From: Hymenobacter psoromatis | GTDB lineage: Bacteria > Bacteroidota > Bacteroidia > Cytophagales > Hymenobacteraceae | Assembly: GCF_020012125.1 (NCBI RefSeq) | Contig: NZ_JAIFAG010000001.1 | Location: 1,426,001-1,490,000 of the forward strand | Length of the DNA: 64,000 nucleotides | Direction: 5' to 3' | Notes under the pieces: model-generated | What the model was told of the DNA's origin: nothing | Database searches by the model: none | The model's input: only the letters and a program-made list of their open reading frames with translations | Program-made: the position numbers and the translations under genes | Shown here: positions 16,587 to 25,227 of the stretch, piece after piece | How the letters are laid out: every line of letters begins with the position of its first letter | Numbering within the stretch: the first letter of the stretch is position 1

Positions 16587-17822
16587 ATGTCTTTTATCCC
16601 AAAACTATTCGTCCTGGCTACGGCCCTGGCGCTACTCACTGCCTGCGGCTCCAAAGGGGGCGAATCCAACCCCCAAAACATGGCCGACGACGGCAAGGAC
16701 TGCGCGAAAACCGACAACGGCAAGGGCGGCAATAAAAAGCCTACCCCCCCCACTAACCCCAACCAGGTCGCCATCAATCCTGCGCAGGAGAAAGCGGCCG
16801 GCATTCAGCTTGGCACTTTCGAGCGGCAGAACATGAGTACCGAAGTGCAGGCTAACGGCTCGGTGGAGGTGCCGCCCGGCAATCGGGTGTCGCTCACCGC
16901 CATCATGGGCGGCTACGTGCAAACGGTGACCGTGCTGCCCGGCGAGCACGTGCGGACCGGCGAAACCGTGGCGACCCTGCGCTCGCCCGAGTACCTGACC
17001 TTGCAGCAAAACTACCTGCAGAGCAAGGCCAAAGTGGGCTTTCTGGCTGAAGATTTGGAGCGCCAGCGCATCCTCGACGTGGAGGACGTGGGCGCCAAGC
17101 GCAAGCTCCAAATGGCTCGCGCCGACTACGCCACCGAGCAGGCCGCGCTGCGCGCTACCGCCGCGCAGCTGCGGCTGCTGGGCATCTCGGTGGCCCACCT
17201 TGACGCTACCGGCCAGATTGTGAGCAGCGTGCCGCTCACCACGCCCATCGCGGGCTACGTGAAGGCTGTTAATATTAATCCTGGTCAGTATGTGGGGCCA
17301 CAAGACGTACTAGTTGAGGTTCTTAATCACGACGACCTGCACCTGGAGTTGAAGGTCTTTGAGAAGGACGTGGCCCAAGTGCATCCCGGCCAGAAAATTC
17401 TGTTTCAAATAAAAGGCGCGGGCCGGCCCGACGAGGTGCTGACCGCCCGCGTGTTTCTGGTGGGCCAGGCCTTCGACGACAACGCCCGTACCGTGCGCGT
17501 GCACGCCCACCTGGAGCCCGAGCGTACCGATTTGCTGCCTGGTCAGTTCATCGCCGCCCGCATCCAGACCGCTGGCCAGCGCGTGCGCACCCTGCCCGAG
17601 GCCGCCCTCATCCAGGCCGGCGAGCTGAGCTACATCTTCCAGCGGGTGGGTAGCGACTCGGGCCGCGTCGTGTTTCGGCGTCTCAAGGTGCGCGCTGGCC
17701 AGCCCCAACACGGCGACGTGCCCATCACCGTGCTCGACCCGCTGCCCGATACCACCGGCCTCGTGCGCCAGGGTGCCTACTTCCTGAACGCCGAACTGAC
17801 CAAAGGCGCGGGCGAAGACTAG
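16587..17822 (+). CDS. czcB: CzcB-type periplasmic adaptor (membrane fusion protein), lipoprotein
   Basis: A 411-residue HlyD/RND adaptor that bridges the CzcA pump and the outer-membrane factor. A lipobox LALLTACGS (Cys about residue 19) indicates a lipid anchor. It is followed by a low-complexity linker with CAKTDNGKGGNKKPTPPT, a barrel-sandwich half near GGYVQTVTVLPGEHVRTGETVATL, a helical hairpin (residues about 145-200), and the second lipoyl half PIAGYVKAVNINPGQYVGPQDVLVEV. The beta-barrel region contains KVFEKDVAQVHPGQKI and PGQFIAARI. It starts immediately after repeat D1 and completes the tripartite efflux set. Confidence 0.9.
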   Translation: MSFIPKLFVLATALALLTACGSKGGESNPQNMADDGKDCAKTDNGKGGNKKPTPPTNPNQVAINPAQEKAAGIQLGTFERQNMSTEVQANGSVEVPPGNRVSLTAIMGGYVQTVTVLPGEHVRTGETVATLRSPEYLTLQQNYLQSKAKVGFLAEDLERQRILDVEDVGAKRKLQMARADYATEQAALRATAAQLRLLGISVAHLDATGQIVSSVPLTTPIAGYVKAVNINPGQYVGPQDVLVEVLNHDDLHLELKVFEKDVAQVHPGQKILFQIKGAGRPDEVLTARVFLVGQAFDDNARTVRVHAHLEPERTDLLPGQFIAARIQTAGQRVRTLPEAALIQAGELSYIFQRVGSDSGRVVFRRLKVRAGQPQHGDVPITVLDPLPDTTGLVRQGAYFLNAELTKGAGED

Positions 17823-17926
17823 GTTTTGGCTGCTGGCTATTTGTTAATGGCGAGGCTTTTAAGTGCCTTATTTGCGCTAACTCATAATTATTTTTCAGGA
17901 ATAAAGAAATTTACACTTCATAAGTA

Positions 17927-18451
17927 ATGAACCCTACCCCCCTTACTCCGGCCACCCCGGCCGAAGCTGAAGCGGAAGCCACCTTCGTGCTGCAAAAAGT
18001 GCAGCCCGCCCTGCTGGGCCTCATGGATGGCTCGGTTTCGACCCTGGCCCCGCTCTTCGCGGCGGCCGAGCTGACGCACTCGCCGCACGCGGCGTTTTTC
18101 GTGGGGCTGGCGGCCTCCTTGGGGGCCGGCATCAGCATGGGCCTAGCCGAGGCGCTCTCCGACGATGGCAGCGTGACCGGGCGCGGCAACCCCTGGACGC
18201 GGGGCCTCATCACCGGTGGGGCCACCACCCTGGGCGGGATGCTCCACACCCTGCCCTTTTTACTCGCCGACCTTACGCTGGCCCTGCACGTGGCCTACGT
18301 AGTGGTGGGCATCGAGCTGGTGCTCATCGCCTACATCCGCTACCGTTTCATGCGCGGCTCGCTGCTACCTACTGTTTTTCAAGTGATTGTGGGGGGCGGC
18401 ATCGTGTTCGCCATTGGCTTGTGGCTGGGTAAAATCGGGGCGGCGGGGTAG
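17927..18451 (+). CDS. VIT/CCC1-family membrane protein
   Basis: A 174-residue protein of the vacuolar iron transporter (VIT1/CCC1) type. Residues about 26-60 contain [21 protein letters not shown], the 'G..DG..s....laa' first helix of the family, and [15 protein letters not shown] corresponds to the second conserved helix. Three further hydrophobic helices follow. It lacks the cytosolic helical metal-binding domain between helices 2 and 3 that the longer homologue at 27986 partly has. It follows the Czc genes by 104 bases in the same direction, so a role in iron or manganese movement is plausible but unproven. Confidence 0.78.
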   Translation: MNPTPLTPATPAEAEAEATFVLQKVQPALLGLMDGSVSTLAPLFAAAELTHSPHAAFFVGLAASLGAGISMGLAEALSDDGSVTGRGNPWTRGLITGGATTLGGMLHTLPFLLADLTLALHVAYVVVGIELVLIAYIRYRFMRGSLLPTVFQVIVGGGIVFAIGLWLGKIGAAG

Positions 18452-19071
18452 CGCTTGATTACTAGTTGTTAAGCAGCGTGTTTGGGGGGTTGCTGAAAAT
18501 AATTTTCTGCCCGGCGTGGGGGTAAGCGTGGAATTGGGAGTCTTGCTAGTAGGCCGGCTGCCGGAGGCTCGTCGGTTATATCCACTCCAATTTTCCCCGC
18601 CATGTACCTTGCCCGTTGCGCCGACTACCCATTCGCAGCTTTGGTCAGCTTATCGCCGGGGCTCCAGCGGCTGGCGGCCTACGCTGATGGGCAGTATTAC
18701 CGGGCCGCCGGCCCAGGGCTGCCGGCCAGCCCGCTACCCGCGACCACGCGGGAACTCACCCGCGATTTAGCCGGCTGGAGCCTGCCCGGCGGGAAAGGAA
18801 GCGCTGGTAAGTCGGGGGGTAGTAGTTCCGAATTCACGCGGTCAGGTAGCCGCGCATAAATACCCGTGGTCGTTCTAAAGACTAAAGAGCCTCCGGCCCC
18901 GCTCCAAAAAGGAAAGGCGGCCGGGGTAGAGGCGAGCAGTAGAAAGACTACGGCTGCTTCTGCGCACCTGTTTAACAACGCTTTCGCAGCAGATGATAGG
19001 CTTGTCTGCTTAGGCGTAACTGCTTAGCTAATAAATTTTTATTTCGTCATCTTCCCACTTACTTCCTTTTT
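18452..19071. other. Intergenic gap of 620 bases
   Basis: Mostly GC-rich sequence with a few short frames (best is an 85-codon ATG frame at 18602-18859) lacking a signal peptide, family motif or clear start region. The last 70 bases before 19072 are AT-rich and probably contain the promoter of the lipoprotein gene. No repeat or RNA gene recognised. Confidence 0.5.
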
Positions 19072-19482
19072 ATGAAGCGTTTTTCTTCCCGTGGCGTTGC
19101 CCTGGCAGCCCTACCCCTGCTGAGCCTGGCGGCCAGTACCTTGCTCACCGGCTGCTTCGACAAAGAAGACAAGAAGAGCTGCACTCCCCAGGGCGGCACC
19201 TGCGCCACCGCCGCTACCGTTGTGGACCTGAGCAAGACCACCGGCTGCGGCCTGGTGCTGCACCTGGCCGATAGCTCCTACGTGGTACCCACCGGCACCA
19301 CCTGGGCCAATTTTCACGCTACGGCCGGCGAAAAAGTGCTGGTAGGCTACGCCGGCGAGCGCGGGGGCCACGCCATTGGCAAGAAGTGCGGCGTGCGCGA
19401 CAGCTGCTCGGCCGGCCCGCTCGTGGAGCTGGGCTGCATCAGCGTGAACCCCACTGCGACTACCACAACTACCGCTAAATAG
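19072..19482 (+). CDS. Hypothetical Cys-rich lipoprotein
   Basis: A 136-residue protein with a Sec/lipoprotein signal ending SLAASTLLTGC (Cys about residue 28). The mature part has eight further Cys (CTPQGGTCATA, TGCGLVLHL, KKCGVRDSCSAG, LGCIS), which could form disulfides in the periplasm. The middle LADSSYVVPTGTTWANFHATAGEKVLVGYAG looks like a small beta-barrel strand set. The C-terminal ten residues are a Thr-rich tail. I do not recognise the family. A strong terminator follows. Confidence 0.7.
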   Translation: MKRFSSRGVALAALPLLSLAASTLLTGCFDKEDKKSCTPQGGTCATAATVVDLSKTTGCGLVLHLADSSYVVPTGTTWANFHATAGEKVLVGYAGERGGHAIGKKCGVRDSCSAGPLVELGCISVNPTATTTTTAK

Positions 19483-19507
19483 CTAATTAGCCCCTTCCGC
19501 GATACCC

Positions 19508-19542
19508 AAAAAGCCCCCACCGGAACGCCGGCGGGGGCTTTT
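19508..19542. terminator. Bidirectional hairpin terminator
   Basis: AAAAGCCCCCACCGG pairs with GCCGGCGGGGGCTTTT around a 3-4 base loop; A-run and T-run flank it. It lies between the convergent lipoprotein gene and the YncE-like gene. Confidence 0.85.
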
Positions 19543-19579
19543 GTGTAAAATCCGGGGGTTAAAAAATCAGGTGACCAGT

Positions 19580-20611
19580 TTACTGCCCAAACTCCAGCAC
19601 CCGAAACGTGCCGGGCATGATGCTGGGGCGCGGGCGCGGGTTCTCCGTGGTGGCGGCGGGGGTAGGGCCGTAGTCGGCGGTGCAGGTGAAGAGGTGGTGC
19701 GTGGTGGGGCTGATAGCCAGGGTGCGCGCCCCGCGCTGGGTGGGGATGGTGGCCACTACGGTGTACTTGGTAGGCGAGTCTTGGTGGATGACGGTGAGGG
19801 TGCCCGCCGCGCCGTTGGAGGTAATCACGTTGCCGGTGCTGGGGTCAAACGCGGCCCCGTCCACGCCCTGGCCAATGGGAAGTACGGCCACCTGCTTCCC
19901 GGTTTTGCTGTCGGTCACCACCAGCTTCTCGTTGTGGCAGGCGCTGAAAAGGCGGCCGGCCCGCGGGTCGAAGGCCAGGCCGGTGGGCTCCTCGCCGGGG
20001 GCCAGGGGGTAGCGATGCGTGACGGCCAGGCTTTTGGCATCAAACTCGACGACCTCGCTCTTATCCTCCACGTTGGCAAAAATGTGGCCCTTGCCGTCGG
20101 TGGCCGGGGCTTCGATGTCGCCGCCCAGCTCGGCGGCACCTTCCACGGCCCCCGTGGTGGCGTTGAGCACGGTGCTCTTGCCGCCCTTGTTGCTGAACAG
20201 AAATACGCGCTTCGAGAAGGCATCGTAGAGCAGCGCATCGGGCTTGGGGCCGGTCGGGATGGGCTCGCCGATGGGCTTCAGGGTTTTCAAATCAAACGCC
20301 ACGCAGGTGTTGTCGCGGCCGCAGGTGATGTAGCCGCGCCCCGTGCCGGGTGCCGCCTCAATGCCGTGCACGCCCGGCGTGTTGGGGATGGTACCGATGA
20401 CCTGGCGAGTCTGCAAGTCTACCACGTCCACCTGGGTGCCGTGCGAGAGGTAGAGGCGCTCGCCGGACGGGTCCACGCTGAGGTAGTCCCAGCCACCCTC
20501 GCCGCCAATGGTGATGGTGTGCAGCAGGTGGTAGGGCGCGGCGGCCGGGGCGGTTTGGGCCGAGGCCGCGCCGCTCAGCAGTAGGGCGGCGGCAAAGGGT
20601 AGTTTTCTCAT
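19580..20611 (-). CDS. YncE-family secreted beta-propeller protein
   Basis: A 343-residue exported protein: signal peptide residues 1-18 (LPFAAALLLSGAASAQ), then a seven-bladed-type propeller with YncE repeats such as VDVVDLQTRQVIGTIP, CVAFDLKTLKPIGEPIPTG, KLVVTDSKTGKQVAVLPIG and GNVITSNGAAGTLTVIHQD. Proteins of this group are periplasmic or surface binding scaffolds; ligand unknown. No partner in the operon. The 286-base gap up to 20897 (20612-20897) holds AT-rich sequence near 20800-20880 and nothing else I recognise. Confidence 0.85.
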   Translation of the reverse strand: MRKLPFAAALLLSGAASAQTAPAAAPYHLLHTITIGGEGGWDYLSVDPSGERLYLSHGTQVDVVDLQTRQVIGTIPNTPGVHGIEAAPGTGRGYITCGRDNTCVAFDLKTLKPIGEPIPTGPKPDALLYDAFSKRVFLFSNKGGKSTVLNATTGAVEGAAELGGDIEAPATDGKGHIFANVEDKSEVVEFDAKSLAVTHRYPLAPGEEPTGLAFDPRAGRLFSACHNEKLVVTDSKTGKQVAVLPIGQGVDGAAFDPSTGNVITSNGAAGTLTVIHQDSPTKYTVVATIPTQRGARTLAISPTTHHLFTCTADYGPTPAATTENPRPRPSIMPGTFRVLEFGQ

Positions 20612-20897
20612 GGCAGCGAGTTAGTTGAAAGCGAATGCCGCAAGGTGCGCCCCAATTCTGGGGCGAAGCTGTAGCGGAGATTAACGTCGGATGAAGGCAA
20701 ACAGCAAAAGAGCCCGCGCCGGCCAGGCCCTGGGCTAAGCTTGTCGCCCCGCGCTCACAACTCACGCAGCCCGCCGCTTTTATCTGCAGCCGGTTCAAGT
20801 CAGAATACGTGCGTTGGATAGATTATGACTTACGCGAAAGAAAAGACGTTTGTCCAAGTCCTATTAAAAACAGCTAAAAAACTGGCCAGGCCAACGG

Positions 20898-22319
20898 CTA
20901 AAACCGCAGCCCTACCTGCACCCCCGGCCAGAGGCGAGTGTTGGCCCGGTTCCCGTCCGTATCGAGCCAGTTCCACTGGCCTTGCCCCAGGGCGTGGCGC
21001 GAACTAAAGCCGGCCCGGCCGGGGCTGGAGTCAGGGTCGGGGGCGGTGGCCAGGTTGAGGGTAGGGCCGCCTACGAGCTGCCAGCGGCCCTCGCGCTTGA
21101 GCTGCCAGGCCAGCGCGGGCCGCAGCTGCGTGAGGTGGCCCCGCGGGCCGTCGTCGCGGTCGCCCCCGGCTATCACCCAGTGCAGCACATCGAGGCTGAG
21201 CGTGAAGCGGCCTTTGGGCTGGCCCACCGTGCCCAGGCCGCCGCCCCAGGCCCAGCCGCCGCGCGAGTCGAAGGGCCCGGCCGCGATGCCCAGCACCAGG
21301 TACAGGCGCGGCCAGCCTAGCTTGCCAGCCACGGTGAGGGGTAGGGTTTCAGCAGCCCAAGCTTCGCCGTGCAGGTAGAGCGGCCGGCGCGGGGTCTGCC
21401 CTAGCTTCGGCGCGGCGGAGTCGGCCCGCGGCCTGCTCGCGGGGCGAACCTTCAGCAAGTCAGAGCTGGGCAAAATGCCGCCCGCTGGCGTACTTATTGG
21501 CGCGGGAAAAACCGGCCGTAAAGCCAGGATTGCCAAGGATTCGCGCCCCGCCGCCGAGCGGCTTTCGGCCTGGTAAGCTAGGCGTGCGGCAGCGGTAACG
21601 GCCCGCCCCGCCCTGGCCATCGCCTCCGACCTGCTGGCGAGGGGTAGGGCGCGGCCCGTTGCCCGGCTAGCTGCCGCCCGCCGTCGGGCGCTGGGTAAAT
21701 CAAGCAGGGAGGTGGTCACTCTATTGGGTGAGCCTGCCCATCGCCCGGCGGCGGACGGGGGGTAGGCCGAGGTAAATACGGTTGAGCGGCTTTGCCCGAC
21801 TACGGCGGGCGGCCCGGCCGATGGCGCGGGCCGGACTGCCCACCGTAATTGAGCCGGCGAGGATGCGTCAACCGGCCGCTGGCCGGCGGGTGGGTCAACT
21901 GGCCCGGCGGTTGGGCGCAAGGCTGAGGCCGCCGGGCCAGCTACCCGGCTCCCGACCGCTGCTATGCCCGGCGGGGCGGCGGCCGGCGCGGGCCATAATA
22001 CGAGCTGGCCACCTACTATTCCGTAGGTGAGGTGCCCGGCCGCTAGCACCTCGCGCAGTACCTCGCCGGCTGGCCGCGGGGGGCCGGGCAACAGAGAATA
22101 CGGCTGGCCCAGCGGCACCAGCGAGCTGCTGTAGCTGAAAGTTAGCCCACTCTGACGCGATAAATCAGCCAATACAGCTCCTAAAGAATGGTGGCCGGGG
22201 GCCAGCCGCACGCGCCGCCGGAGCGCCGCCGGCCCGGGGGCCTGCCCCCAGGCCAAGCTCAGGGGCAGCACCAGGACTAGCAGCAGTGCCAGCCCACATC
22301 GGGCAACCGGCCCCCTCAC
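20898..22319 (-). CDS. STN-domain protein with C-terminal beta-barrel-like region, target of FecR/sigma signalling
   Basis: Start set at GTG 22319, which overlaps the stop of fecR (GTGA), giving 473 residues; the frame upstream only mirrors fecR. After a signal peptide (LALLLVLVLPLSLAWGQ) comes an STN (secretin/TonB short) domain, VRLAPGHHSLGAVLADLSRQ ... TFSYSSSLVPLGQPYSLL, the module that in TonB receptors contacts FecR. Residues about 100-310 are a low-complexity Ala/Arg/Pro/Ser linker. The last ~150 residues alternate in beta fashion (GKLGWPRLYLVLGIAAG, RFTLSLDVLHWVI, GVQVGLRF ending in Phe), typical of an outer-membrane barrel. Last gene of the sigma-fecR operon; no CNA/plug or SusC-like domain is present. 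Confidence 0.65.
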   Translation of the reverse strand: MRGPVARCGLALLLVLVLPLSLAWGQAPGPAALRRRVRLAPGHHSLGAVLADLSRQSGLTFSYSSSLVPLGQPYSLLPGPPRPAGEVLREVLAAGHLTYGIVGGQLVLWPAPAAAPPGIAAVGSRVAGPAASALRPTAGPVDPPAGQRPVDASSPAQLRWAVRPAPSAGPPAVVGQSRSTVFTSAYPPSAAGRWAGSPNRVTTSLLDLPSARRRAAASRATGRALPLASRSEAMARAGRAVTAAARLAYQAESRSAAGRESLAILALRPVFPAPISTPAGGILPSSDLLKVRPASRPRADSAAPKLGQTPRRPLYLHGEAWAAETLPLTVAGKLGWPRLYLVLGIAAGPFDSRGGWAWGGGLGTVGQPKGRFTLSLDVLHWVIAGGDRDDGPRGHLTQLRPALAWQLKREGRWQLVGGPTLNLATAPDPDSSPGRAGFSSRHALGQGQWNWLDTDGNRANTRLWPGVQVGLRF

Positions 22320-23458
22320 GGCCGAGAGGAGCCGCGCGCCGGCTCCGCCGCGGAGGGTGAAAGCGCGGCCGGCGCGCAGCCCGGCCCTTGCAGCTGGTAG
22401 CCACCGTGGCCGTCGGGGGTAAGGCGGCTGGCGGTGGCGGCCGCCAGCACCGCCAGCACCTGCGCCGGCTGCGGGCGCACGAAAGTGCCCGTGAAGCGGC
22501 ATTGCCCCAGGGCGGGGCTACCCAGTGCCACGGTGGTGCCAAACGTGGCCTGCAGCGCCCGCGTCACCTGCGCCACTGGGGTATCGGCAAAGCGTAGGGT
22601 ATCCGTCTGCCAGGCCCGGAAGTTGGTGTTGGCCAGGGGCGAGCGGCGCAGGGCGGTGGCTACCCGGCCGGGCGCGTCGGCGGCTCGCAGCGTGGCGCGG
22701 GTGCCAGCCACCAGCAGCACGCTGTCGGCAGCGGCGGGGTGCAGCAGCCACACCCGGCCCCTAGTCACGCTCACTTCTACTGAGTCTTCGGCGGCGAAGG
22801 CCCGCACGTTGAAGGCCGTGCCCGTGACCCGCACCCGCGCCGCGGCCGTGCTCACCACAAAGGGTTGGGCCTGGTTGGGAGTAACCTCGAAGTAAGCTTC
22901 ACCCGTGAGAGCTGCGGCGCGGGTGCCGGCGGCCGCGCCGCCGGTATAGCGCAGCCGCGAGTGCGCGTTGAGCCACACCAGGCTGCCATCGGGCAGGTGC
23001 ACCAGGTGGCGGCTCAGCCCGCTGGCATAGGTAGTGGTGAGCGTAAGAGGTTTAACTAAAAAATGCGCTGTTAGCGCGTAGGCCGTGCCCAGCAGTAGCG
23101 CCAGCCCGGCCGCCAGCTGCCAGCGCGCCGCTGGCCAGGCCCGCCGCCCCGGCCAAAGCGGGCGCACCACCGGCACGGGCGCTTTGGCCGGGGCGGCAGT
23201 CGGAACCTGTAGTAGCGGCCGGAAGCGCTGCCAGGCGGCTTCCACGTCGGCTGGCGAAAACAGCACGGGGCCGGCCGTGGCCTCCCCGGCCCGCTCCCAG
23301 GCGCGGGTCACGGTGGTCAGGATTTGCAGGTGCGCCGGGTCGGCCCGCACCCAGGCGCGTAGTTCGGCCCGCTCGGCGGCGGTGGCTTCGGCCGCCAGGT
23401 GGCGGGCCAGCAGCGCCCAGGGCGCATCGGGCGGGTCGGCGGCGTAGCGGGGCGTCAT
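22316..23458 (-). CDS. FecR-type anti-sigma factor (FecR + DUF4974)
   Basis: A 380-residue inner-membrane regulator. The N-terminal cytoplasmic part (1-125) carries the sigma-binding anti-sigma region, with WALLARHLAAEATAAERAELRAW. One membrane helix (WQLAAGLALLLGTAYALTAHFL) precedes the periplasmic FecR domain (HLVHLPDGSLVWLNAHSRLRY, GEAYFEVTPNQAQPFVV, VTGTAFNVRAF). A DUF4974 domain follows (LRFADTPVAQVTRALQATFG ... FTGTF). It holds the ECF sigma factor until an outer-membrane STN protein signals. The start overlaps the sigma gene by four bases (ATGA). Confidence 0.93.
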   Translation of the reverse strand: MTPRYAADPPDAPWALLARHLAAEATAAERAELRAWVRADPAHLQILTTVTRAWERAGEATAGPVLFSPADVEAAWQRFRPLLQVPTAAPAKAPVPVVRPLWPGRRAWPAARWQLAAGLALLLGTAYALTAHFLVKPLTLTTTYASGLSRHLVHLPDGSLVWLNAHSRLRYTGGAAAGTRAAALTGEAYFEVTPNQAQPFVVSTAAARVRVTGTAFNVRAFAAEDSVEVSVTRGRVWLLHPAAADSVLLVAGTRATLRAADAPGRVATALRRSPLANTNFRAWQTDTLRFADTPVAQVTRALQATFGTTVALGSPALGQCRFTGTFVRPQPAQVLAVLAAATASRLTPDGHGGYQLQGPGCAPAALSPSAAEPARGSSRP

Positions 23459-24192
23459 GGCAGGGTAGGAGCGGGGCGGGCGGCGGCCTCCAGGGGTAGA
23501 TACGCGCCGGGCGCGCTACCCCCACGCGGCCCCGCAAAATAAGCTGGCCACCGGGCTGGCACCGGGGGCGGGAGCGCGCATACTCCCGCTGCCGACGGGT
23601 GGCTGACCAGCACGTACACCAGCAGCCCGTACAGGTTTTTGAGAACGCCGGCCAGCTCCCGGCGCAAAATCCGCAGGGCCTTACCCAGTTGATTCTCGAC
23701 GGTTTTGGGCGCAATTTCCAGCGCCTCTGCGATTTGCTGGTAGCTCAGCTCCTCGTAGCGGCTTAGCTCAAACACGATGCGGCACTGCGGTGGTAGCCGG
23801 GCCAGGGCGGCGGCTACGGCCGCGCTGGTTTCGGCGGCGTGCAGGTCGGCCAGCGCATCGGGGGCCACCGGGGCGGCGGCGGGCGGGGCCTCGTCCCAGG
23901 CCACCTGCCGCCGGGCGCGCTGCTGGTAGCGCAGGGCGGCATTCAGGGCCATGCGCGTGAGATAGGCGCGGTGCGAGCCAATGGCCGGCAGCGTGGCCAG
24001 CCCCTGCCACACCCGCAGAAACACGTCCTGCAAAATATCTTCCACCGCCGCCCGGTCGGGCACTACCCGATATACGAGACTGCCCAGCGGCGCATAAAAC
24101 GCCTTGAATAACTGCTCCAGAAAAACCGCCGGGTCGGCCTGGCGCAGCCGCGTCAGGTGCTCGTCGAGGGTTTTATCATCGGGCTTTGCCAT
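23455..24192 (-). CDS. ECF RNA polymerase sigma factor (sigma-70 family)
   Basis: A 245-residue ECF sigma factor. Region 2 is seen in YAPLGSLVYRVVPDRAAVEDILQDVFLRVWQ; region 4 helix-turn-helix in RYEELSYQQIAEALEIAPKTVENQLGKALRILR. The C-terminus extends about 65 residues past region 4 with a hydrophobic stretch (LYGLLVYVLV) and a Pro/Ala-rich tail, which is unusual in length. It is cotranscribed with FecR and the STN-barrel protein and is presumably released when the latter signals ligand binding. The frame begins just 3' of a GC-rich gap. Confidence 0.92.
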   Translation of the reverse strand: MAKPDDKTLDEHLTRLRQADPAVFLEQLFKAFYAPLGSLVYRVVPDRAAVEDILQDVFLRVWQGLATLPAIGSHRAYLTRMALNAALRYQQRARRQVAWDEAPPAAAPVAPDALADLHAAETSAAVAAALARLPPQCRIVFELSRYEELSYQQIAEALEIAPKTVENQLGKALRILRRELAGVLKNLYGLLVYVLVSHPSAAGVCALPPPVPARWPAYFAGPRGGSAPGAYLPLEAAARPAPTLP

Positions 24193-24763
24193 ACATCAGT
24201 GCTCACAAAGAGGCTACCGCCCCGTGAAACGGTCCCGCAACGAAGCTATTGCGGCTCCTTACCGCGACCAAAGGCCGCCAGGTTACCGGTTGCCACGACC
24301 TACTCGCGGCGCAACCAGTGGCTAAAGTAGCTCTCAGAATGGCTTCGGAATAGCTGCCTCCACGCGCTTGGGCCGCGCCGGCCACCGAGACTGGGCGCGC
24401 CGGATAAAATAAGCGCCGGGGCGCGTGGGGGTAGCTGCCCCTTGGGGTATCTTATCTGAGCGGGCTACCCCCGCCCGGCGGGCAGCCATTTAGCCAAATG
24501 ATAATAAAATAGTTGATTGTCAATAACTTAATATTTTTTCTGCTATAAGGGCCGGTAACCGCACCAGGCGGCCGCGGCTTGGTTGGCAGGTTTCAAGAAG
24601 CTTAATAGAAGGTTGTCTTAAGACTTGCTTAAAGCTTGCCTGGCCAACCAACAAACAGTCCCGCCCGCCGTTGGGTCAGCAAAGCTGGTCAATAGCTTCC
24701 ATCCCGCTACCCCATCACGCGGGTAGCTGTTCGAGTAAATCCTTCCCTTCGTTTTTTTTCGCC
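24193..24763. other. Intergenic gap of 571 bases, divergent promoter region
   Basis: Lies between the leftward sigma operon and the rightward thioredoxin operon. It is GC-rich to about 24480, then AT-rich (ATAATAAAATAGTTGATTG near 24500). An imperfect inverted repeat, GGTTGGCAGG to its complement near 24581-24659, could form a hairpin. No coding sequence recognised; an in-frame extension of the thioredoxin gene (ATG 24671) looks non-coding. Confidence 0.45.
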
Positions 24764-25222
24764 GTGCGTATTTTTCTGTTAAGTAGCTTGGCTGCGAGTC
24801 TGCTCGCCGCGCCCGCCCTGGCCCAAACCACGGCTCCTACCTGGTACTCGTCACTGCCCGCCGCGCTGGCGCAGGCCAAGGCCAGCCAGCGGCCGGTGCT
24901 GGCCGTGTTTTCGGGCTCCGACTGGTGCAAGCCCTGCATGATGCTCAAGCAGGAAGTATTCGACCAGCCCGAGTTTGCCGGCTTCGCCCAGGATAAGTTC
25001 GTGCTGGCTCGCTTCGACTTCCCGCGCACCAAGAAGAACCGCCTGCCCGACGCCCAAACTAAGCTCAACGAAGAGGCAGCAGCCAAACTCAACCAGGAAG
25101 GCTCGTTTCCGGCCGTGGTGCTGCTCTCGCCCGAAGGCCAGATTCTGGCCCGCACCGGCTACCGCCCCGGCGGGGCCGCCGCCTACGATACGTACCTGGA
25201 GCGTTTGCTCGCTAAGAAATAG
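24764..25222 (+). CDS. Periplasmic thioredoxin-family protein
   Basis: A 152-residue thioredoxin-fold protein from GTG 24764; an upstream ATG at 24671 adds 31 poorly supported residues. A signal peptide (VRIFLLSSLAASLLAAPALAQ) directs it to the periplasm. The redox motif is SDWCKPCMMLKQEVF (CxxC), followed by DKFVLARFDFPR and the cis-Pro segment GSFPAVVLLSPEGQILARTGY. It is first of a four-gene cassette with ApbE, DUF4266 and DUF3570 proteins, separated from apbE by five bases. Likely keeps cysteines of its partners reduced. Confidence 0.82.
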   Translation: MRIFLLSSLAASLLAAPALAQTTAPTWYSSLPAALAQAKASQRPVLAVFSGSDWCKPCMMLKQEVFDQPEFAGFAQDKFVLARFDFPRTKKNRLPDAQTKLNEEAAAKLNQEGSFPAVVLLSPEGQILARTGYRPGGAAAYDTYLERLLAKK

Positions 25223-25227
25223 TACTC

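Noticed and set aside
18602..18859. 85-codon frame in the gap after the VIT-like gene
   Set aside because: Low-complexity Ala/Gly/Pro/Ser product, no start-region or homology signal; left unannotated in the gap description.
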